NCBI GenBank assembly: GCA_030603665.1
Contig: JAUVXJ010000020.1
Coordinates: 1-55,776 of the forward strand
DNA from: Chloroflexota bacterium
GTDB taxonomy: Bacteria; Chloroflexota; Anaerolineae; UBA7937; B3-Chlor
Direction of reading: 5' to 3'
DNA: 55,776 bases
Both the position numbers and the translations under genes were made by a program. Positions 15,936-23,215 of the stretch are shown one piece after another (position 1 is the first letter of the stretch; the number at the start of each line of letters is the position of its first letter). Under the pieces are notes generated by a model that had not been told where the DNA came from, made no database searches, and saw nothing but the letters and a program-made list of their open reading frames with translations.

Positions 15936-16856
15936 TTGAATGAAGATGCTGCTTTGGAAGCCATGGATGCATTGTTGCGGGAAGTGTCTGCCTGGGATTC
16001 GCAATCGAGGATCGCGAGATTCCAGGACTTGCTGGGTAGGGAAGGCAGTTCTTACCTCTTGACGCTCTTGAACCGGGCAAGAGGGTCCCTGCGGCGTGAT
16101 ATCCTTGTTGCTCTTGAGGATCACGACGATCAGCAGACTCACGCTAGCTTACTTGAAATCATGAAGAGCAGCGCGGACCTGGAAGAGAAGACAGAGATTG
16201 CGCGGATTCTTGCGCGCAATGATTATCAACCGGTGGTCGATTATATGGTCCGATTCCTGCACTCCCCGAGTCCCAAGTTGCGGGCGGCAGGAGCCAGGGG
16301 GTTGAGGGACATCCAGGCAGTGCGCACCAAGAGCCAGCTTGTCGCCAGTTTCGAGGCGGAAGCCCATCCAGAGGCGATGCAAGCGATGGCGTCGGCGCTA
16401 ATTGAGCTTGATGAGAAGCTGGAGAGTCTACCAGCATTCCTGGAGGGTCTGACGTCGGATGATGGGGAAAGACGTGCAGTCTGTGCCCAAGCGATCCGCG
16501 GGCTCTTGGACCGACATCCGACAGCGGCAACCAACAGGAAGATCAATGGCGAGTTGTCGAATCGCTGGAAGTCGTCGCGTGATGACGACCGGTTCCGAGA
16601 GAGACTGCTCGAGTCTAGCAAGTACCTTCCCGAGATTCGCGTCATTGCCACTGAGAGGGTTCACAGGAGGGATCTTGTCATACTGGCGATTTCCTCGCTC
16701 GCAGTCATACTGTTGCTCGCTGCAGCTGTTAGTGGAGCGCTGGCGTACGTGTGGGCGGCGATAGTCGTCATCGCGCCCTGCTGTGGCATCGCGAATTTTC
16801 TCTGGAGGATCCTGGACACACGGAGACTAAGACGTAAATTCAACTTGGGAGACTGA
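15936..16856 (+). CDS. HEAT-repeat protein with C-terminal membrane anchor
   Basis: 306 residues from TTG 15936, which has GAGGAG nine bases upstream and begins just after the previous stop; an in-frame GTG at 15855 would give a 68-base overlap and is less likely. Residues 20-210 are helical repeats of the HEAT type (LRAAGARGLRDI, RAVCAQAIRGL). Two hydrophobic helices lie near 250-290 (LVILAISSLAVILLLAAAV and the following GALAYVWAAIVVIAP), with a basic C-terminal tail (TRRLRRKF). The protein therefore probably holds a cytoplasmic solenoid at the membrane. It is the last gene of the run driven from 12335. Confidence 0.6.
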   Translation: MNEDAALEAMDALLREVSAWDSQSRIARFQDLLGREGSSYLLTLLNRARGSLRRDILVALEDHDDQQTHASLLEIMKSSADLEEKTEIARILARNDYQPVVDYMVRFLHSPSPKLRAAGARGLRDIQAVRTKSQLVASFEAEAHPEAMQAMASALIELDEKLESLPAFLEGLTSDDGERRAVCAQAIRGLLDRHPTAATNRKINGELSNRWKSSRDDDRFRERLLESSKYLPEIRVIATERVHRRDLVILAISSLAVILLLAAAVSGALAYVWAAIVVIAPCCGIANFLWRILDTRRLRRKFNLGD

Positions 16857-16901
16857 CCGAGCACTGTGACCAGTTGTCGGGATCTGACATGCTCCGGCCT
16901 G

Positions 16902-16913
16902 CACCATCGGTGC
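16902..16913. repeat. 12-bp repeat, upstream copy (CACCATCGGTGC)
   Basis: An identical 12-mer, itself a short palindrome (CACC-ATC-GGTG), occurs here and at 18856-18867, flanking the ATPase-PIN pair. It could be a site duplication or a shared regulatory or terminator-like element, but a chance match over 2 kb is possible. Confidence 0.3.
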
Positions 16914-17001
16914 TCCCGCGATAGCACGATTGGCCCATGACTAGCATGGCCCGACTATTAGCGCGGAAATGCGCAGGCTGCTGGGGGGGGGACGCTGAGC
17001 G

Positions 17002-18324
17002 ATGGACCGAATCACTATCGAGGGAGTCCGTTGTTTTCATGACCGACAGTCGGTGCGCTTGCGCCCCATAACGCTACTGGTGGGCGAGAACAGCTCTGGA
17101 AAATCGACGTTTCTCGCGCTGGCTCGCATTGCCTGGGACATTTGCCAGGGCCAAACACCGATTGACTTCAACGAGGATCCGTTTCCTCTGGGCGCGTACG
17201 ACCAGGTGGCCTCCTTCATCGGCGGAAGGAGAGGACGCGTCAGGCAGTTCGAGATTGGGGCCGAACTCATTCCACAGATGCAGAGTGCCACGCGTTCGCG
17301 CAGCGAGGAACGAGCTCCGATGACCGTGACGGCGCGCTTCACCCCAGAGATGCACCCGCATCTAACCGAGTGGTGCCTGGATGCCGGTGCCTTTCGAGTG
17401 GGGGTCACGTACGAGGCCGGCCGGGACCTGCCGCAAGTGACCGTCGCAGCACCCTCTGGCTCCGCACACTTTCGCGACACGGGGACTCTCCCGCCGTACC
17501 TGCCGATTCCTCAATCCTTGGGCTACCTCCTTTTCATGAGTTCCAGGAGCAGTCGGGATGAAGACGGTCCAAGACTGATGGCCACTATCTCGGACGAAGA
17601 TCTCGAGTTCTTCACCAGACTCGCCTATCAGCTTCGTGTGGCGCTGGGGCCGCGCCCATACGCTTTTGCCCCAATCCGCACCCGCCCGCAAAGAACGTAC
17701 GAACCGCTGAAGGATGAAGTGAGACCGGAGGGCACGCATGTGCCTATGGTGCTGGCCAAGGTGCGGTCCTCGGACCCCGAGGCGTGGCGGGAGCTCCGCG
17801 AAGCCCTCGACACCTTTGGGAAAGCGTCGGGCCTGTTCAGGGACGTCGTAGTCAAGAGGCTAGGCCGAAAGCCAAGCGATCCGTTTCAAATCAGCGTCAA
17901 GGTTTCAACACACGCGTTCAACCTTGTGGATGTGGGGTACGGCGTAAGCCAGGCGTTGCCGCTAGTTGTGGACTCACTGCGCGAGCCGTCGGGTACAACG
18001 TTTCTGCTTCAGCAGCCAGAAGTCCACCTGCACCCGAAGGCGCAAGCCGAACTTGCCTCGTTCCTGGCCATTCTAGCAAAGCGTGACAACAAGCGCTTCG
18101 TGATCGAGACTCACAGTGACTACATCGTCGATCGGATTCGCATGGATGTCCGCGACCGGGCGCAGCTGGGGCCAGACGACGTCTCAATCCTCTTCTTTGA
18201 GCGCCGTGATGGATCCGTTACGATTCACCCTATCCAGATAGACGAGTTCGGCAACATCATCGCTCCGCCTCCGGGGTACAGACAGTTCTTTCTGGAGGAG
18301 GAGATGCGTTTGCTGGAGGACTAG
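17002..18324 (+). CDS. RecF/OLD-like AAA ATPase (DUF3696 type)
   Basis: 440 residues. Walker A is GENSSGKST (28-36). The Walker B region is FLLQQPEVHLHP, with the catalytic-type glutamate at 340, and the switch/H motif is VIETHSD with H371. The order and spacing match the ABC-like OLD/RecF group, specifically the single-domain DUF3696 ATPases. There is no Toprim nuclease domain, so nuclease action would have to come from a partner, and a PIN-domain gene starts six bases after the stop. ATPases of this group are frequent in phage-defence pairs (Septu, Gabija and PARIS are examples with other nucleases), so an ATPase sensor plus toxin/nuclease is the leading hypothesis, not a demonstrated fact. 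Confidence 0.78.
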   Translation: MDRITIEGVRCFHDRQSVRLRPITLLVGENSSGKSTFLALARIAWDICQGQTPIDFNEDPFPLGAYDQVASFIGGRRGRVRQFEIGAELIPQMQSATRSRSEERAPMTVTARFTPEMHPHLTEWCLDAGAFRVGVTYEAGRDLPQVTVAAPSGSAHFRDTGTLPPYLPIPQSLGYLLFMSSRSSRDEDGPRLMATISDEDLEFFTRLAYQLRVALGPRPYAFAPIRTRPQRTYEPLKDEVRPEGTHVPMVLAKVRSSDPEAWRELREALDTFGKASGLFRDVVVKRLGRKPSDPFQISVKVSTHAFNLVDVGYGVSQALPLVVDSLREPSGTTFLLQQPEVHLHPKAQAELASFLAILAKRDNKRFVIETHSDYIVDRIRMDVRDRAQLGPDDVSILFFERRDGSVTIHPIQIDEFGNIIAPPPGYRQFFLEEEMRLLED

Positions 18325-18330
18325 TCGCGC

Positions 18331-18795
18331 ATGTGCGTTATCGTCGACGCAAACGTAGCGAGCCTGCTCTTCCGGCGTGAGCCTGACTGCGATTTTCTCC
18401 CCGTCTTCCAGTGGCTTCAGGATCCACGCAGAGATGGCTGCCTGGTATTTGGGGGGCAGCTAGCAGAGGAATTGCGCCGCGTACGGGGCGGGCGTGGTTA
18501 TCTCTTGCAGCTCAATCGGGCCGGCAGAGCGCGTCGAATCCCTGATGCAGAAGTGGGCTCTGAGGAAAGGTGCGTCCTGGGGACAGGCCTCTGCAGGTCT
18601 GACGATCCCCACATCATCGCCCTCGCTCGCGCTAGCGGGGCACGAACGCTGTGCTCGCACGACCACAGCCTTCACGTTGACTTCAAGAATCTACGCCTCA
18701 TCTCCAAGCCAAAAGGCAAGGTGTATCAGTCGCGGACTCACTCGGGTCTCCTGACACACACTACCTCGTGCGGGCTCCTAAGAGGCCGCCGATAG
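18331..18795 (+). CDS. PIN-domain-like nuclease, partner of the ATPase
   Basis: 154 residues. Acidic residues sit where PIN nucleases have them: D6 in VIVDANVA, E46/E47 in AEELRR, D91/D92 in SDDPHIIALARASG and D111 in CSHDHSLHVDF. The ordering matches PIN toxins and effectors, which cut single-stranded RNA using Mg2+. It starts six bases downstream of the ATPase stop, so the two are almost certainly co-translated. No VapB-like antitoxin is next to it, so the ATPase may control it instead. The last 25 residues are low in structure and may be an extension past the domain. Confidence 0.65.
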   Translation: MCVIVDANVASLLFRREPDCDFLPVFQWLQDPRRDGCLVFGGQLAEELRRVRGGRGYLLQLNRAGRARRIPDAEVGSEERCVLGTGLCRSDDPHIIALARASGARTLCSHDHSLHVDFKNLRLISKPKGKVYQSRTHSGLLTHTTSCGLLRGRR

Positions 18796-18855
18796 TGCGA
18801 GGTTGCTGTGGCGCCAAGCAGACTTGTGTTTGGATGATCCAGCACGGTCGGTCCA

Positions 18856-18867
18856 CACCATCGGTGC
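18856..18867. repeat. 12-bp repeat, downstream copy (CACCATCGGTGC)
   Basis: Second copy of the 12-mer found at 16902-16913, in the 281-base spacer after the PIN gene. Apart from this I see no gene in that spacer; the open frames there look like random GC-rich frames. Confidence 0.3.
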
Positions 18868-19076
18868 CCAGTCTGGTCTCACAACGCCGCACCGGGGGCA
18901 ACCGGCTTCGACGTGACCTGGACAGCGCCCGCAACGCGCGACGCTCTCCGCGCCATCGCCTCTGGACCCCATGGCGAGGTCTGGTTGAACACCAGCGTCG
19001 TGCACCCAGCGCAGGGGGACTGAGGCGCTTGGCGCTTCTGCTCCTGGGGTCAGTGATCCAGCCTTGGCTCGAGCCC

Positions 19077-19313
19077 TCAACTCTCCCTGAGTCTTCCCAC
19101 AACCGGTACCCTGGCCAACAGATGCGCACCGTGGGGCGCTCTGGAGAGATCAGCAGATAGGTCCGCGCCCGCCCGGTGCAGGGCATGGTGTCTGCCGTTA
19201 CGCCAGTGGTAGCTGTTGGACACGTCGTACACCTTGCCGTGGGCGGCGATGAGGGGGGGTTTGCCATCATGGCCGGTGCACTGGGCAAGTTCCTCTCGTG
19301 TGTACTCTTTCAT
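19077..19313 (-). CDS. Cytochrome b5-like heme/steroid-binding domain protein
   Basis: 78 residues, essentially one domain. It begins MKEYTREELAQCTGHDGKPPLIAAHGKVYDVSNS in pattern, then SYHWRNGRHHALHRAGADLS and APHGAHLLARVPVVG. This is the short prokaryotic version of the cytochrome b5 fold, in which one histidine of the GxHxxxxxAGxD segment and one of the HG segment near the end usually coordinate heme. It lies 86 bases downstream of the DPS-like ferritin on the same strand, so it probably shares its transcript; a role in electron transfer to or from iron stores is inference. Confidence 0.7.
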   Translation of the reverse strand: MKEYTREELAQCTGHDGKPPLIAAHGKVYDVSNSYHWRNGRHHALHRAGADLSADLSRAPHGAHLLARVPVVGRLRES

Positions 19314-19399
19314 CGTTGGCCCGTCTCCAATAGTGGTGGTGAGTTGAGCGAAGGGGGCGGCTCAACCGAGGCCCAACCTCCTCCTCGCCCACTCTGAGT

Positions 19400-19951
19400 C
19401 TATTTCAGGAACTTGGAGACGAAGGGGGAGCTTTGACCCCGGCGCATGAAGTGCCCCGAGGGACCTTCGCCCAGGAACTCGGAGAACCACGATTCGTGCT
19501 CGATTTCCTCATTGAGGATGGCCAGAGCGAGATCGTAGGTCCGATGGTCCTTGCCGGCCGTCATGTTGCAGACCTGGGTGTATCCGCGCACCGCGCATCT
19601 CTCCGCCTCCACCAGCACCTTGAGCATGGCTATGGCGTCGGTGGGGTCCTTGGGCAGTGAAGCCGGCGGGCAGGCCGAGATGTCGTGGAAGTCCTTCATG
19701 TCCTCCGGCAACTTGCCGCCCAGCTCGTAGATGCGGGGAACCAGCGCCTCGAAGTGGTTCCGGTCTTCGATGCGGGCCACCTCTGCGATCTCCTTGATCC
19801 CCTCTCCATCCAGACCGATGAGATTGACCCGCAGGATGGTGTAGTAGTAGTACGTCGTGAGCTCGGCCGCCGCGTTGCTGACCAGCAGCTCCAGCAGCTG
19901 GTCAACGTCGATTCCCGCCTGTTCCACCATTTCACGTGCTACTCTTGCCAT
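19400..19951 (-). CDS. DPS-like ferritin family protein
   Basis: 183 residues from ATG 19951, with AGAAAGGAGAAG just upstream on the minus strand. Four-helix-bundle features are visible: SNAAAELTTYYYYTILRVNL (helix A with ligand Glu), IEDRNHFEALVPRIYELGG (helix B, E-x6-E/H type), LVEAERCAVRGYTQVC (helix C) and LNEEIEHESWFSEFLG (helix D, E-x2-H). C93 in SACPPAS and C121 in AERC could form the paired cysteines seen in DPS-like (DpsL) proteins. It oxidises Fe2+ with peroxide and stores iron, protecting an anaerobe from oxygen. It is divergent from a ZIP transporter, with a Fur-like site between them. Confidence 0.8.
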   Translation of the reverse strand: MARVAREMVEQAGIDVDQLLELLVSNAAAELTTYYYYTILRVNLIGLDGEGIKEIAEVARIEDRNHFEALVPRIYELGGKLPEDMKDFHDISACPPASLPKDPTDAIAMLKVLVEAERCAVRGYTQVCNMTAGKDHRTYDLALAILNEEIEHESWFSEFLGEGPSGHFMRRGQSSPFVSKFLK

Positions 19952-20250
19952 GTCGTCTTCTCCTTTCTAAGAAGCACTGTGGTCTTTCCAAACTGTGAGT
20001 ACCGTACGTTCAGTTACATCCTCAGCCTGTCTCGAGTTCGGTGAACGCGTGGCCCTGGGGTCTATCTCGTTATCTCTTGAGTGTCAGGGTGGGTGGAAGG
20101 TCTGTCTGGGTGCGTAGGCGACGTTGCTTGGGGAGGCTGGCCTGCCATGGCCTGGTGCCGGCAATCCGCTGGCCACTTGCGCTTGCTGTGCGCTGCTCCC
20201 CGTGGTTGGGGCGGACAACAGCTCATAGCATGTGGCTTTGAACACGAAAT

Positions 20251-20274
20251 ATTACTATCAGAGAATTATTATCA
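20251..20274. promoter_or_regulatory. Possible Fur-type iron box
   Basis: Two direct copies of ATTAYTATCA (20251-20260 and 20265-20274) give TGATAATAATT-x-TGATAGTAAT on the other strand, close to the repeated GATAAT units of Fur boxes. It lies in the 475-base divergent spacer between the ferritin and ZIP genes, in an AT-rich patch of an otherwise GC-rich spacer. I see no other gene-like structure in that spacer. Confidence 0.4.
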
Positions 20275-20426
20275 AGCATACCACAACTCTGCACGTCTGT
20301 CAAGTGCGAGTGACTGAGATCCCCGGGGAAAGCCTCAGGATTGACCTACTAAGGTCAGCTGACGTAGACTCTGGGTGAGCATGCGCCAAGGTGACGCCTG
20401 AGGATGGATAGCGCTGGAGGTAGGTG

Positions 20427-21188
20427 ATGGAGGGTAATGTAGCCGCTGCGCTTGCGCTGACTGCAGTAGCCGGGCTGGCCACGACCATCGGCAGCCTATT
20501 GGGCATCTTCGTCAAGAAACCGGGTCCCCGTTTCATGGCTCTCACCCTGGGCTTCGCGGGCGGCGTGATGATCCTGGTGGCCTTCGTGGAGCTGCTCCAG
20601 GGGGGCATAGAGGCGGTGGGCTTTGGACTGGCCCACGTGGCTTTCTTCGTGGGCATGCTGGGCATGTTCCTCATTGACTTTCTGATCCCCCACGAGTATC
20701 TGGCCGAGCACCATCACGGTGACGGTGGCGAAAAGGGTGCTCTGATGAGGACGGGCCTGCTGGTGGCTCTGGGCCTGGCCATCCACAACTTCCCGGAGGG
20801 CATGGCCACCTTCGCGGGTGCCTTGCAGGACCTGAGCCTCGGTGTGGCTATCGCCGCAGCAATCGCCCTGCACAATATCCCCGAGGGTCTGGCGGTCTCA
20901 GCGCCTATCTACGCTGCTACCGGCAGTCGTCGCCAAGCCTTCTTCTGGTCGTTCCTGTCGGGCGTGGCAGAGCCGGTGGGTGCGATTGTGGCGGCGTTCT
21001 TCCTCCTGCCTTTCCTCAACGATGCGGTCCTGGGGTTGATGCTCGCGGCCGTGGCTGGCATTATGGTCTTCATCTCCCTGGACGAACTGGTGCCGGTAGC
21101 GCGTTCCTTCGGCCAGGAGCACCTCTCTATAGCGGGGGTGGGGCTGGGAATGGCGGTTATGGCAGCCAGCCTGTGGCTGCTGCGGTAG
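20427..21188 (+). CDS. ZIP-family divalent metal transporter
   Basis: 253 residues from ATG 20427 (GGAGG six bases upstream; GTG 20424 also possible). Eight membrane helices are expected. Helix 4 has HNFPEGMATF and helix 5 HNIPEGLAVS, the paired H-N-x-P-E-G motifs that bind the metal in ZupT-type ZIP proteins. A cytoplasmic histidine-rich loop (EHHHGDGG) lies between helices 3 and 4. The protein imports Zn2+ or Fe2+ down its gradient. Its position opposite the ferritin gene suggests an iron-linked role. Confidence 0.88.
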   Translation: MEGNVAAALALTAVAGLATTIGSLLGIFVKKPGPRFMALTLGFAGGVMILVAFVELLQGGIEAVGFGLAHVAFFVGMLGMFLIDFLIPHEYLAEHHHGDGGEKGALMRTGLLVALGLAIHNFPEGMATFAGALQDLSLGVAIAAAIALHNIPEGLAVSAPIYAATGSRRQAFFWSFLSGVAEPVGAIVAAFFLLPFLNDAVLGLMLAAVAGIMVFISLDELVPVARSFGQEHLSIAGVGLGMAVMAASLWLLR

Positions 21189-21384
21189 GTTGACTGCTAT
21201 CCTGGCTGACACTGTCTGGCTTGCGGTATCAGTTGACGATAACGCTCCCCCAGAGTAGAATTAGTGCAGAGACGACGGATCGACCCATTGTTCGAAGGCA
21301 TGTTCTCAGTCAGTCGAGAGAGCAGCGAGATGGCGCACTGTGGCTATGCGCCCCAACCGAAATCGTGACTCAGGAGATAGCGGC

Positions 21385-21636
21385 GTGGCAGTTCAGTTCC
21401 ACCCCCATGCCAGGGAGCGAATGGAGGAGCGCGGCGCTAGCGAGGCTGAGGTGGAAGCCGCTGTACAGACCGGAGAGCGGATCCCGGCAAGGTTCGGGCG
21501 CACTGGGTTTCGGCGGAACTTCCCTTTCGGTGGTGAATGGCGTGGTAGTAGCTATGCGACCAAGCAGGTCGAAGCGTATGCCGTGCCTGAGGGGGACGAC
21601 TGGTTGGTGATCACAGTTCTCACACGCTACTTCTGA
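21385..21636 (+). CDS. DUF4258 protein (RelE-like fold)
   Basis: 83 residues from GTG 21385, with AGGAG eight bases upstream. The HPHARERMEERGASEAEVEAA opening is the DUF4258 signature; the rest ends in VITVLTRYF. The fold is related to RelE/ParE mRNA interferases, but catalytic activity is unproven for most members. The gene is 23 bases before a DUF2283 gene, a common pairing proposed as toxin-antitoxin-like. Confidence 0.75.
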   Translation: MAVQFHPHARERMEERGASEAEVEAAVQTGERIPARFGRTGFRRNFPFGGEWRGSSYATKQVEAYAVPEGDDWLVITVLTRYF

Positions 21637-21659
21637 CTCGCTGAACGGGAAGGTGGTTC

Positions 21660-21902
21660 ATGAGGTTCACCTATGATCCGCGACACAACGTGGCCTACAT
21701 TCGCTTCGGGGCGAAAGGGAGCGAGGCGGAGGCCATCCGGCTGGGCGACGAGATCGTTGTGGATATGGCGCCCGACGGGACGGTGTACGGGATAGAGCTT
21801 CTCAACGCCAACGAGCAGCTGCGGCGGGAGAACGCTGGAGGACTGGTCGTCGTCAACGAGGCGACAGGCGAGCGGTCCGAGCTCAGCCTGGCGTTGGAGT
21901 AG
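21660..21902 (+). CDS. DUF2283 protein, partner of the DUF4258 gene
   Basis: 80 residues with FTYDPRHNVAYIRF ... LGDEIVVDMAPDGTVYGIELLNA, the DUF2283 pattern of short beta strands. Usually found beside DUF4258 and suggested to be its antitoxin. GGAAGG lies before the ATG. A terminator follows at 21995. Confidence 0.8.
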   Translation: MRFTYDPRHNVAYIRFGAKGSEAEAIRLGDEIVVDMAPDGTVYGIELLNANEQLRRENAGGLVVVNEATGERSELSLALE

Positions 21903-21994
21903 ACGGCCTGAGAGCTCGCTCAAGGGCCTGCTGGCCGTGCAGTGCGGCGGACGATGACGTTAGGCTGGGTGCCCTACCTTTGGGCGTCAAGAAC

Positions 21995-22031
21995 ACGCCT
22001 GGGCCTTTTCCAGGCGTTTCGTTTTCTCTTT
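21995..22031 (+). terminator. Rho-independent terminator
   Basis: An 8-bp perfect stem ACGCCTGG / CCAGGCGT (21995-22002 and 22010-22017), a 7-base loop and then TTCGTTTTCTCTTT. It ends the DUF4258-DUF2283 transcript and isolates the DUF362 operon. It is the clearest terminator in the window. Confidence 0.8.
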
Positions 22032-22096
22032 GAATCATTCGCTGGGGGCAGAGTTGCTCAACAGTGCTAATCGCACATCAGGAGGCTTGTGATCGG

Positions 22097-23215
22097 ATGT
22101 CCCGATTGACAAGAAAGCAGTTCTTGAGTCGCCTGTCGGCTGGAATGGGTGCTCTCTTCGGCGGCTGGCTAGTCAGCGCGTGTGGGGGTGAAGAGGCGGT
22201 GCCGGCCGCGACCGCCCAACCTCCCACCGCCACGCAGATGCCGGCGAGCCCGACTGTAGCGGCCTCTGCCACAGCCGCAGCGAGTGAGACCGAGTCGCCC
22301 ATCCCAACCGAAGGCCAGCCCTCGCCGACGGCCGGCGAACCCCAAGCGCCATCTCCCACGGAGACCCAAGCCCCAACAGCCACGGCAACCCCTTCCGCGG
22401 GCCCTCCCCATCTGGTGGTGGCTCGGGGCGGAGAGCCCGAGGCGTTGGTGCGGCAGGCCATGTTGGCCCTGGGCGGCATGGGGCGCTTCGTGCAGCCCGG
22501 CTACAGCGTGATCATCAAGCCCAACATCTGCGTAGCCTACCACACCTACGAGTATGCAGCCACCACCAACCCCTGGGTCGTGGGCTCGCTGGTGCAGCTC
22601 TGCCGTGAGGCCGGCGCCGCACGGGTCCGGGTGATGGACTCTCCCTTCGGCGGCACGCCCGAGGAAGCGTATCTGCGGAGCGGTATCCAGGAGCAGGTCC
22701 AGGCTGCGGGGGGCGGGATGGAGATCATGGCGCCCTTCAAGTACGTCACCACGGAGATTCCCGAAGGCAGGGACCTCCGCCAGTGGGATTTCTACGACGA
22801 GGTGCTCAACGCCGATCTGGTGATCGACGTGCCCATCGCCAAACATCACAGCCTGGCCAAGCTCACCCTGGCCATGAAGAATCTGATGGGGGTGATAACT
22901 AGGCGCTCCGCCATGCACCGCAACCTGGGACAGCGGCTCGCGGATCTCTCCAGCCTGGTGCGTCCTGGGCTAGTGGTGGTGGATGCGGTGCGTGTCCTCA
23001 CGGATAACGGGCCGACCGGTGGCAACCTGGAGGACGTGAGGAAGATGGACACAGTGATCGCCACTGCGGACATTGTGGCCGCTGACTCCTACGCGGCTAC
23101 CCTTTTTGGCAGACAACCCCTGGATCTGGACTACGTCCGGGCGGGCACGGAGATGGGCCTGGGTCGCAGCGACCTGGGCAACCTCAGGATCGAGGAGTTG
23201 TCCGTTGGCGCGTAG
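22097..23215 (+). CDS. DUF362 lipoprotein
   Basis: 372 residues from ATG 22097, with AGGAGG eleven bases upstream. The N-terminus (TRKQFLSRLSAGMGALFGGWLVSACGG) has a positive start, a hydrophobic stretch and a lipobox ending VSAC, and could use Tat (RK-x-F). A roughly 75-residue Pro/Thr/Ala-rich linker leads to the DUF362 domain (residues 115-370: VIIKPNICVAYHTY, VIDVPIAKHHSLAKLTLAMKNLMG). DUF362 proteins are tied to Fe-S and electron-transfer genes but have no proven activity. The stop overlaps the next start by 11 bases, so it is translationally coupled to a polyferredoxin membrane protein. Confidence 0.85.
   Translation: MSRLTRKQFLSRLSAGMGALFGGWLVSACGGEEAVPAATAQPPTATQMPASPTVAASATAAASETESPIPTEGQPSPTAGEPQAPSPTETQAPTATATPSAGPPHLVVARGGEPEALVRQAMLALGGMGRFVQPGYSVIIKPNICVAYHTYEYAATTNPWVVGSLVQLCREAGAARVRVMDSPFGGTPEEAYLRSGIQEQVQAAGGGMEIMAPFKYVTTEIPEGRDLRQWDFYDEVLNADLVIDVPIAKHHSLAKLTLAMKNLMGVITRRSAMHRNLGQRLADLSSLVRPGLVVVDAVRVLTDNGPTGGNLEDVRKMDTVIATADIVAADSYAATLFGRQPLDLDYVRAGTEMGLGRSDLGNLRIEELSVGA

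Noticed and set aside
18796..19076. A gene in the spacer after the PIN gene
   Set aside because: Open frames on both strands have no start signal and arginine/proline-rich composition typical of noncoding GC-rich frames.
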